64,000 nucleotides of DNA from positions 1,178,001 through 1,242,000 of the forward strand of contig JASFXZ010000015.1 of assembly GCA_032209605.1 (NCBI GenBank). Direction: 5' to 3'. Shown piece after piece: positions 12,185 through 24,100 of this stretch. Below the pieces are notes generated by a model. It saw nothing but the letters and a program-made list of their open reading frames with translations, did no database searches and was not told the origin of the DNA. Each line of letters begins with the position of its first letter. Position 1 is the first letter of the stretch. The position numbers were made by a program, and so were the translations under genes. Origin of the DNA: Mactromeris polynyma. Lineage: Eukaryota; Mollusca; Bivalvia; Venerida; Mactridae.

Positions 12185-15100
12185 GTACAATAGAAGATAT
12201 TGCATGAGTGATCGGATGACTGGATTTATAGACAGGTTTTCTGAAAACAATAATGTCGAGTCATCATTTTTCGTAAATGATTTTAATGTATTCAGCAATC
12301 TATAAGCTCGAACGTTTTATCTATATTTTTAGTGTAAATGCACGTCATGCATAAAGAAGCGAAACTACGGCTTAAACACAACTCAAACTCGCCAACTTTA
12401 TTAATACTAGACGTGTACTAACAAAAGAGTTGAAACTCATTAACACATGGATAAACAGTCATTCATTTTCAAATATTGCGGGAAAGTTATCCTTAGCTAA
12501 TGTATATGACGAATAATATATTTGAACTCGTCACCGTCATCATCGCCAACATAATGCAAATATAAAATATTTCCGGAAATTGACGAATACATCGTCAAAC
12601 TCCGGTAAATTCCGTTATATACTTGCAGATGACGTCAAGGAACACGTGGCAACGATCAACAAAGACCTCAGACCAGATGATATATTACTAAAACTTGGAG
12701 GTTGTGGAATATTTCAGATACTTTTAGCTTTTGTTGTACAATCAATGAAACTGGTCGTAGCATGGGGCATGGGTTCCAATTCATTTTTTGCGTTTGTTCC
12801 AAGATGGCGCTGCGCAGATATACCTCTTGCGCAGAACTACACTTCCGGTGCTGGAAATAGCTCGATGAATCTAACCATAAGTGATGAATATTGAAACGAA
12901 AAGTGTAAATTACCGACGGGAGAAAAATGTCAAAGTTTCGAATTTGAGGACAGCATTCATACCATTGTCAGTGAGGTTAGATTTTAACTTGTTTGTAAGA
13001 ATCGGTACAGCTATGATATAATATGAGGTAGATTTATGTTCCCTGGAAATTGACTTTGTCCTAGCGCTCCTTTTCGCGTCAGTGAATTGCAAATAATAGG
13101 GGCTTCAGAAAGGGACAGTCCTTTCCCAAAGTTATGCAATGCACGCCGACTTTTGTAAAAATTAAATCTACTTCGTACTATCCGATATTTCGTTATATCC
13201 GAGGTCGTAATAAGAGTGTTTTAATCAGCTGTGTAACATTCGTTGTTTCAGTTTGATCTGGTTTGTGAGGACTCCTGGGTAACAGCCACCATCATCTCCC
13301 TACAAATGATTGGTATGATGGTGGGATCATTTGTTGTCGGACATTTATCGGACATTTTTGGACGGAAGAAACCTTTCATGTCATCAATGGCGATACTTTT
13401 AGTCTCGCATCTTATTTGTTATTTTTCTGTCAGCTGGGTCATGTTTGCTGTCGGCCGCTTTTTTGTTGGTAAAGTATTCTCAGTTTTAAGATATATCGGC
13501 GTCAAAAAACATTGTTAAAATTGTCAAAAATATCCTGCGCATTGCATTGTATACATAATATAAACATAAGTTTACCCATTTCAAGAAACAAAAAACTTTG
13601 AGACAAGATAACTGTACAGTGCAGCCTCTTTAGAGCCGTCCTATCTCGAGCAACAAACTATCTCCAACAATATGAAATGTTTTACTACTAATTTAACCTC
13701 TCCATGGAAACATTCTCACAACAACAGCTGACATTTGCAAATCGAAAGTTGTGTTGCTTTGGTGAGGTTGCATTGTTTTATCAATTTTGCAAGTCACCAG
13801 GGTCCGTTTCATTTAACAGTCTTATCTTAACTGTTTTCTTATCTTAAATATTCGATTTTAGAAGATTTACAAGAATTTCTTATTCTAAACCGTTGCAGAA
13901 AGCGTTTCTTAAAGTGATTTTCTTGTATGAATGGGTGAAAAACGGCGGCCCTATTTACGCAAGAACTGAAAGTTATTCATAAGAACTTTCTTAAGCTACG
14001 AAATTCCTTTAGAAGGTTAATGAAACGGCGCTCTGTTTTGAAATAACCAGCACATCTCACTTAAATTTCTAGTTTTATTTGGTAATATAGATATAAGGTT
14101 TTCTATTTGAAAAAAGACATGTACCCAAATGCATCTATATGACAGTGATGATTGATTGTCTTACGGTACACAGCACCTTGCTCATGGGCCCGTATTCACA
14201 AACGTTTTAAAACTGAATTTCAGACTCAGACTTTAAAATGGTAAATGTTCATTATGTTCCTACGTTATTGTTACAGAATATATTTTGATAAAACATGGCA
14301 AAAGTGTAGAGTGAGTAACAAGAAATATTCAGGCAAAAACTATCCTTTTAAAATTATAGATTATAAACTTTAAATATAATGAAAACGAAATGTTGGTAAA
14401 TTTAACTTTTGCTATTTTAAAGTCTAAGTCTGAGTTTCAGTCTTAAAATGTTTGTGAATATGACCCCTGAACAATAAACAGCTGACGTAGTAAGTAAATG
14501 ACCAATGAATGAGCGAGTGAGTCTACCAGAAATTTAATGAAACAATTAATGAGCAACAATAAAAACCCAATGATAACACAGTGTATAACCCGATTTGTAT
14601 TCCGCCGAGTGATGGGTCTTCGATAGAGGGAAGCGTTCCAGACAGGTGAGTAGTTGTGTTCATTTTCTGACCAATAATTCGTAATTTCGATGTTTCTATA
14701 GGATCTTTCATCGTCTGAACGATGGTGAATGTTTACATTTACTATAAAAACAATGCAAAGCGATATCTTTGCGGAATAAAGCTTGTATCGTCCGTTTAAA
14801 TTTGACATTTAGAAATAAAATGTAAACAATCGCCTTCAAATGCTTGATTTTAATCGTTTTGTGGTATAATTGAATAGTTTTACTCTATATATCAAAACAT
14901 ATATCATTTATGAACAATTCTAGCAAGTTGCAAGTCTGTCGGTGCTCTTAAACCGACGTTTGATCCTTCCAAACGGACCCTGGTATGCACAAATATGATG
15001 ACGTTTACCGCAGAGTGTATTTTGCAATGATGACGTTGCCGGCTGAAGAGAGACACGTACGGATGACGTTTACGGCCGAGGAAAACACTTTATAAAAAGA

Positions 15101-18100
15101 CGGATTTTTGCTTTTCTAATCATGTTTATACCCGATAAAGCATGGAATGTTTAGAAGAATTAATGTTAATCACCAACGATCAATAAAATGCGTTCTTCGA
15201 GGCCATGCACGTTTGCGATTCATTGACATTCATTCTTGATAGCATTTGATTTAACCAGAAATGTCACGAGTACTTAAGAATTGATCGAATTTATGCATAT
15301 AATTTCTTCTAGATGTTCTCCATATAATATATGTAGTGGGTCGGTGTACTTTCAATGATTAATCTATATAGATATTTCCATATAATTACATCCACTATTT
15401 TAAACACATTCAAGTACAACAAAGAAATATATTTTAAAAAGATGATCAGCGCAACTTGAAGTATGCAAATTTGTTGCAATCTGAAGGTTAAAATTTGTTG
15501 TTTAACATTTAAAAATGTAACGACTGTCGGTAATTCAATTACGCTATACTACAGACACCCGAGACCTGTAAGGGGAGATCACTGCGTAGGAGACTGCTTA
15601 AAATAACTTAGTAGTGTGAATAGTCATAGACATAATTAGTATGTTTCAATATATTTCATCATTACTTATTTTATAAATCGCGAACTCATGTCAATAATCT
15701 TGTCACGGAGCGATTTATCTGATCAAATCAATATAAATGTTCGCGTCTGGTACATAAAACCAGGGAAGTCTTCTTAATTCCAACACCGGACAATTCCCCG
15801 TGGTGATGAGTAACAACACTACTTACTGGATAAATCTTGAAATACACTATACACAATGTTAACCAATCTGCTTCAAGGTTACACATATTTTGTTGGTTAA
15901 CGTAACATTTTATTGATTATATGCGAATAGCAAAACCATGTTAGAAAAAGATGAACGGCGTAGACAGAATGTTAAATAAAATAATGTTGAACATGTCGGA
16001 AAATAAATCAATTAACTCGGATCTATAATTAGACAATTTATCACGATACTAATCTTGTTAACCTAATCTGAAAAACTTAAATATTAGTCAGTAAGAGTGA
16101 CTTCCCTTTAAAATCAGGGGAAGTCACTCTGAAAAAACTTAAATTTAAGCCGGTAAGAGTAACTTCCCTTTATAATCAGGGGAGGTCACTCTGAAAAACT
16201 TAAATTTTAGTCGGTAAGAGTGACTTCCCTTTAAAATCAGGGGAGGTCACTCTGAAAAACTTAAATATTAGTCGGTAAGAGTGACTTCCCTTAACAAACA
16301 GGGGAGGTCACTCTGAAAAACTTAAATTTAAGCCGGTAAGAGTGACTTCCCTTTAAAATCAGGGGAAGTCACTGTGAAAAACTTAAATATTAGTCGGTAA
16401 GAGTGACTTCCCTTTAAAATCAGGGGAGGTCACTCTTAAAAACTTAAATTTAAGCCGGTAAGAGTGACTTCCCTTTAAAATCAGGGGAGGTCACCCTGAA
16501 AAACTTAAATATTAGTCGTTAAGAGTGACTTCCCTTTACAAACAGGGGAGGTCATTCTGAAAAACTTAAATTTAAGCCGGTAAGAGTGACTTCCCTTTAA
16601 AATCAGGGGAGGTCACTCTTAAAAACTTAAATATTAGTCGGTAAGAGTGACTTCCCTTTAAAATCAGGGGAAGTCACTCTGAAAAACTTAAATTTTAGTC
16701 GGTAAGAGTGACTTCCCTTTAAAATCAGGGGAAGTCACTCTGAAAAACTTAAATTTAAACCGGTAAGAGTGACTTCCCTTTAAAATCAGGGGAGGTCACT
16801 CTGATTTTTTTTTAATTTAAGCCGGTAAGAGTGACTTCCCTTTAAAATCAGGGGAGGTCACTCTGAAAAAACTTAAATTTTAGTCAGTAAGAGTGACTTC
16901 CCTTTACAGACAGGGGAGGTCACTCTGAAAGACTTAAATTTAAGCCGGTAAGAGTGACTTCCCTTTAAAATCAGGGGAGGTCACTCTGAAAAACTTAAAT
17001 TTTAGTCGGTAAGAGTGACATCCATTTAAAAGCAGGGGATATCACTCTGAAAAACTTAAATATTAGTCGGTAAGAGTCACTTCCCTTGATAATCAGGGGA
17101 GGTTACTTTTAAAAAACTTAAAGTGTAAGTCGATAAGAGTGACTACGCTTTATAATCATGAGCGGTAACGCTTGATTGATACGTGAACAAATACCCAAAC
17201 CACACTTATACGATTGCTTAATAACTTTAAAACGGCTTTCACTGAAATAGATCTGACGATATTCAGGTGTATTTCTATCTCCAATAAATTGAATTTAGCA
17301 TTAAATGCAATAGCGTTTCTGAGAAAAGTCGTAGTTGGAATTAAACAACTAGGTTTTTTGAATTGCGTTCAAATTGACAGCTTACTGACATAGATTTTAG
17401 CACAATTATAATATCTAAGTTCAGGATTTTACGAATGTATGTGCCCCAGGGGCATACGCAAACTACACAAAACCTTACTCTCACCTATAACAATACACGT
17501 AACATAAACGTAGTTAAGGCAAACAGTATGTTTTCATCTGATGTCATGTTAACAATATACCAGGTGGTCAATGACATAAATCACGCTCGCAATAATTGCG
17601 CAGATATGGTTTCATCTTCATTCTGGAAAAAATTAAGATTTATAAATAATTACAATGTTGTTAATTTGTATGCTGGTTTGCTTTAACGACAAGATGTTGA
17701 GTTGCAAAAGATACTTTTTTGGTACTATGACGTATATAAAATAGTGGATGTAATTATATTGAAATATCTCGATAAATCAATGAAAGTACACCGGCCCACT
17801 ACATATGGTGAACATCTAGAAGAAATTCTGTGCATACATTCGTTCACTTCTTAAGTACTCATGACATGTCTGGTTGAAACGAAAGACTATCAAAAATGAA
17901 TATCAATGAATTGCAAACATGCATGGCCTCGAAGAACGCCTTTTATTAATCGTTGGTGATTAACATTAATTCTTCTAAACATTCCATGCTTTATCGGGTA
18001 TAAAAACGATTAGAAAAGCAAAAATCCGTATTTGTATAGTGTTTTCTTCGGCCGTACGCGTCATCCGTACTTGTCTCTCCTCAGCCGACAACGTCATCAT

Positions 18101-21100
18101 TGCAAAATACACTCTGCGGTAAACGTCATCATATTTGTGCATACCAGGGTCCGTTTGGAAGGATCAAACGTCGGTTTAAGGGCACCGACAGACTTGCAAC
18201 TTGCTAGAATTGTATATTGTATATGTTTATATATGGAGTAAAACTATTCAATCATATCACAAAACGATTAAAATCGAGCAGTTGAAGGCGATTTTTAAAA
18301 AAAAATTCTATATATCAAATATATCAAAAAACGGACGATACAAGCTTTATTCCGAAACGATATCGCTTTGTATTGATTTCATAGTAAATATAGACATTCA
18401 CCGTCGTTCAGACGATACAAGATCATAGAGAAACATCGAAATTACGAATTATTAGTCTGAAAATGAACACCACTACTCACCTGTCTGGAACGCTTCCCTC
18501 TGTCGAAGACACATCACTCGGCGGAATACAAATCGAATAAGACCCTTCAAAAATTGGTCTTTATATTTAGGTGGTCTTAATATTGCGGTTGAATAAAGAT
18601 TTAAACAGTGAAAATTGACTTGAAAATTGTGTTCTTATTATTGAGGTTGTCTTTTAGTGAGGTTTTACTGTAAATTTATTTATCATTGTATCCGTATTTA
18701 TTGCAGGAATTGGGTCCGCTTTCTTCCTAAGTATATATTGTATCATACAAGGTGAATATATGTTGTCAAAATGGCGCTCCACCGTCATCAGCGTTCCGTC
18801 ATGGGCGATAGAAATGTGTATGTTTACTCTAGTTGCCTGGTTACTGCCCGACTGGGAGTTGGTCACCTTGATCATTGCCATCGGATCATTCTGTTACCTA
18901 GCAACATGGTTGTAAGTTAAAGTTATCTCTTGAATTCTGTTACCAACTAATTCAAAATTCAAACCCGCCTAACCGACCCTAATAACAGATTGACCATCTA
19001 TACATCTATCGATCGACCGTATTGTTTTGTTCAACTTAATACTGGACATTTTGGTCAGGACCGACAACTAGAGGTTTTAATTAAACGATTTGTCTCCCTT
19101 GTCAATCGTTATGAAAGTTGACATCATAAACTGAAAGGAAAAAGTTCTTAGAAGTAAGATATAACGGAAATACAGAAAGGGAGACATCTATAAAGACAGC
19201 ACTGTCAGCTCTTTGATTTCCCTCGTTAGATGAGCGGTAGTATGGCGTAAATTTCACGTGAAATTTCTTGCGTATCTAATGGTCAAAAGAGCCAACCTGC
19301 CGTTTTCTGTTTTGAGAAACTTCACTACATTGTGAAAGTGAAACAATGATTGCAATTAAAACTGGTTTTCCGATAGTTTAATTGATTTAAATATAAATAT
19401 TAAAGCCGCGTCACTATGGTAAAAAAGAACAGAAGTTGTATCTAGTATATTTTTAGAAACTATTTGTAATATGAAAAGCGGGTCAGCACTTTTGACCTGT
19501 TTATTTAAGGGATATGCTTTCCGACGTGTTCGTTTTTTCAACTTCAGTTTTATACCTGAGAGCTTCCGGTGGTTGGTAGCACGTGACAGGGTTAAGGAAG
19601 CACGTGACGTGGTCTCCCAGCTCGAGAAATGGAACAAACGCAAAGCGCCTGAGTTTGACAAAATAGTCCGTGCATTCTCAGATGACACATCAGCTGAGTC
19701 AGAAAATTACTCCGCGCTGATTTTATTTCGCAACAGAACTTTGTTGAAGATCACACTTCCATTAATGACGGGCTGGTAAGCTCTACACAATGTACAACGT
19801 ATTCTAATCATAATTCTTCTACATGGCAATCGTCCTGTCTGAGAGTTGTCCGCCCTTGGGAATCCGTCATTGTCGTCTGCTTAGAAGTCTCATATTCTGT
19901 CCCACTCGCTCGTATATCTATTCAGAGAAATTCTAAAACAATGTTTTATTAAACTTCTTGGATCAGTGGATAAAAATACCTTTGATGATCATAGTAAATA
20001 CCACTTGAACAAAATACGAACCTTAATTAATAGTGAGTAAGAACTATTTTATTTTCCTAATAAAATTGTGTGAAGTTATTTGTTAATCTGCTAAATCTAA
20101 CAAATTGTTGTCTTTTTTTATTTCAGGTTGAGTCTTGGGCTTATCAGCTATGGTATTGGTTTTGGTGTGAAGAAATTTTCAGGAAATTTTTTTCTCAATC
20201 TGTTTTTGTTTTCCATTATGTCCATTCCGTCAAAGACAATCACGATATATCTGCAGAATGTGTAAGTAAAACTTTGCGACATTGCGTATTGTTTATTTCA
20301 TTGGTTAAAATGCTGAATCAAAAAAAGACAATGTGCTTGGGATAATATTGACATTTTTCGATACCATGGAGGCTAAAGATGACATATTTGTACAAACTGA
20401 AAGAAAACTTCTAATTGCTGTTTCTTGATTTATTTTTTGCTATCTGTATTGCATCTTTAAAAGTATATTGACCAATATAATTTAATTGGTCACAAAGTAA
20501 CAACGAAACGCGCCATGCGCACTTTTTTTTTTACTCAGCTTACATATGGGTCAATACAGCTACCCCTCCATTAATTGATGCAAGTTAAGAATGTTTGCGA
20601 TCGGAGACTACTATTAACGTGAATTTGACTAGTATTCTTTAATGGGACTTTAACTCTCATAAACAGCCATGGTCAAACAGTGACACTACTAGCTTTTTGG
20701 ATGGAGGAAGACGCTAGGCGGACACCCGGGTAGAACTAACGAACTTCCATAAGCCTTAAAACTTCTATATCCTGGGAGAGTTTCGAACCTGCAGCGGTGT
20801 AGGGCAAGTTATTGGGCGTCAGCGACCGTAACCATTTAACCACGGAAGCCACTTAACAGGTCCACATGGACTTTGTCGATAGTGAATTTCATTAGAATTT
20901 GAATTCGGTGCTTTTATGAAACTTACTAATCGAACTATATGCATGCATGTTTTCTCTTTCTTACTTCTGTTATAGAATTGGTCGGAAGTACACAACTGCT
21001 TTAGCATTTTGTGTTTGCTTGATTAGCGGGTGTGTCGTTGGTGTTGTTCAATATATAGGTAAGAATTATTTGTTTGGTGACGATTCATTCACTATATACA

Positions 21101-24100
21101 CTGTGTGTACAAACGTTTCAGCTGTGAGGTAAATCATCTATGTTTGTATCTAATGCCCTGTTTAGCTGTATTTACTGGTATAAATATATTTATGGATGTG
21201 CACTACGTACGTGGCATTTTCTGCTAGTCATTTTTATTAATTTTAAACAATATTTGAGAGGCAATTATTCATAGTTTTGTATCCATTACAGAAAAGCATT
21301 ATTTTACGGTTATTTTCTAACGCAACTTTGATAATATTCAAATTCTGCTAGCGTATGCTACAATATCATCAGCTGATGATGACGATTTCTCAAGAATCTG
21401 ATGACATATTACATACTAGAACTAAAACTTCCTCCGTCTACACAATTTCAATCTTTCTTACAGATATCCCGATGAAGGGTGGACTAAGTAATGGGTTCTC
21501 TTTGGCGGCGAGTGCGGGTGTTGACGCAGCTTGGGGTCCCATGCAGACATTGACGGTGGAATTATACCCTACCGTTGCTAGGTAACACATTTACTTCGGT
21601 TGCTGTGTGTCATGCTATCGTTATTAGTATGTATCGGTAACCGTCTGTCAATCTGTTCAGTAACCGTCTGTCATACTATCGCAGTCAAACTGTATATAAT
21701 TGGTAACTGTGTGTCATACTACCATAATCAATCTGTTCAGTAACCGTTTGTTTTGCATTTTGTATGGCGATCCTAGATTAAGGAGTGAAAATAATTTAAA
21801 CTAAATGTGCGAATCATTTTGTGAATACAATTAGTAAATGGTTACTATGACGTATCGAAGCTGTGGTATATTAGTATGAACATTTAGGAACATAAAACAG
21901 AACCTGGGACCAATATATACATGTACAGACAGTACCAATCATATTTGTTTGTTGAATCTCAAAGGACAGATTATTAGGTAAGTGGAACCACGCCGTATTC
22001 CGAAGTATGTCCTTTATACACGAAGGGCTAAAGATCTACCCGTGCATACCGTCCAAGTACGTATGACGGAACTTATCTGTCTAGTCAACGCTGTCGTTTT
22101 TCTTCATGAACAAATGAAATCCTGTATAGTTTCATCATGAATTAAATCATTATTTTTCTCTGACGTCTAGAACAACGGGGTTTGGGTTTCTGAGTGTACT
22201 GGCAAGATTAGGGGCTGTCATCGGACCTCAATTTGTGTATCTAGTAAGTATATTGTTGTGTACATAGTCACGTGGGGATCGTTTTTAATTTGCGAGAAAA
22301 TGTTTTGTTTCAGCGCAAGTCAGATTTATTATACGATATGTTTATAGACTTGTTTGCTGAAAGCTGTCATCCATGCGTTACTCTTTCTAAGTTTTACCAT
22401 GTCAATGTCTGTTAAATAGTCCACACATGTATTTTGTTCAATATTGCGCTAGTGAAATATCAAATGATAAACATAAAACTATCATACCTAAATATGCTGT
22501 TGGTAAATATTTGAAACTATACTCAACAGTCAAAATCAATTTATATCTTAAGCAAGTATACTACAATTATCATGCCATTAATATATATTTTTTATGTATG
22601 ATAAATTAATTTATTTCAAAACACATAGCAAACTAATAACAGTAGAAATATAGTTACATGGGATGCAAGTGAAAAATTGTCACCCTAAATTTTGGGCATT
22701 TACATAGCATATATTTTTAAAAGTTCATACCTTCCACAGCCCAAAATGCCAATCAGGGTGAAATTTGGTGTGCCCTGCTTCCATAAGGCTGTAATCCACA
22801 GTATGGTGGAGTCCTCACCTGTTAATATTCTCCACAGTCCATATCTTGAATTACAAACAAATGTTATTTTGAATATTAAGTGAACAGTTTTTCTAGCTAC
22901 ATACTTAACTTTAAACATAACACATTAGTACACTGATTTTTCAAATGAAGTATTTACAAATTTCTATTTACTGCATTTTCAGTAAATACACATGGAAAGG
23001 GGGCAGGAAATTATTAACAATATTTTTTAAACATCTATTTTATCCATAGTAAAAGTTGCTGAAAGGAGGACATGAAATTCTGAGCCAACATTTTCTATAG
23101 ATAGTTCACACGGGTCAGACTATCTGACCCATGTTATAGTCTGACCCATGTTTTTCCCCAAACAGAAAATAAAATTCCTAATCGGAAGCACCTGCAAAAA
23201 AATCACCTACTGAAACGACCTGGTATATCTTGAAGCTCTTTGAATAACTGTGGCAATTTAAGTATGTGAACACCCATCCCTTGTGTCATTAATGTTTGTG
23301 GACATTTTGTGTGTCTTTTTCACACAGAAATGTAGATTAGAATGCTTGCTTAAACAACATTTTAACTTTGAAAATTCCCAATTGGACGAACAACTTATCA
23401 AAATGCTGATGAATCAATATTTAGTAATGTGTCAATAAACTAGAATTCACAACATGCTCATTATAATTTCTTGTAAACATTTATCAGAATCAGAATCATT
23501 GTCAGCATTATCTTCAAAACTAATGTCTATGTCCGAATTTTCAATATGTCCGAAATACAGATCGTTCACTATTTCTAAATCCTGCACAAATTCTTGGTCA
23601 CAACTTTGATAAAATTCATATGGAATAGTACTGGCTGTTGTAGATTGGCTGTTTTCTATGATGATATAAACTACATTATGATGTCAACAGACGGAAATAT
23701 TAAAATAAATCTACTGCCAAAACGTCTTCTGCCATTTTCTATCGGAACCGCCAAAATTAACAAGATAATTTTACCTACTTGTCTCTTTAAATCAGAAACA
23801 GTATATCGATTTTCATTGATGTATATCATAAGAAATATGTTACTTACCTTTGCAAAACAGGTTAATTCAATGACACTGCCAAACGCACCTAAATTTAACC
23901 AACGCGTTTTCCGAAATTATTCTCGTAAACATGACCTAAATCAAGTTATCACTACACCGGTTAAACAAAGGGAAACAATCCTCTTTCATTGTGACATGGG
24001 GGAAATATATAAACATTTAATTAAAAAGGGACCGTCTCAATGTTCACCGATATTTGTTTTGATTCTGCTCGCTGTCGAATCGTAAGTGTTTGACTGAAAT

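Larger units (their letters stand above)
14577..18534. mobile_element. long inverted-repeat (foldback-like) element in SLC22 intron 3
   Basis: The left arm (14577 to about 15400) reappears reverse-complemented at about 17735-18534, with only scattered mismatches. Matching blocks include 'attccgccgagtgatg' near the outer ends, 'ggaccctggtatgcac' in the middle and 'acatccactat' near the inner ends. The loop of about 2.3 kb contains an 18-unit minisatellite. No transposase frame was found, and target duplications are unclear at the outer ends. A palindromic MITE abuts the right arm. Drosophila FB-type elements have comparable architecture, but homology is not claimed. Confidence 0.7.

Noticed and set aside
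23594..24085. 163-codon plus-strand frame in SLC22 intron 9
   Set aside because: No recognisable domain, low-complexity AT codon use, and its end lies in an inverted repeat.
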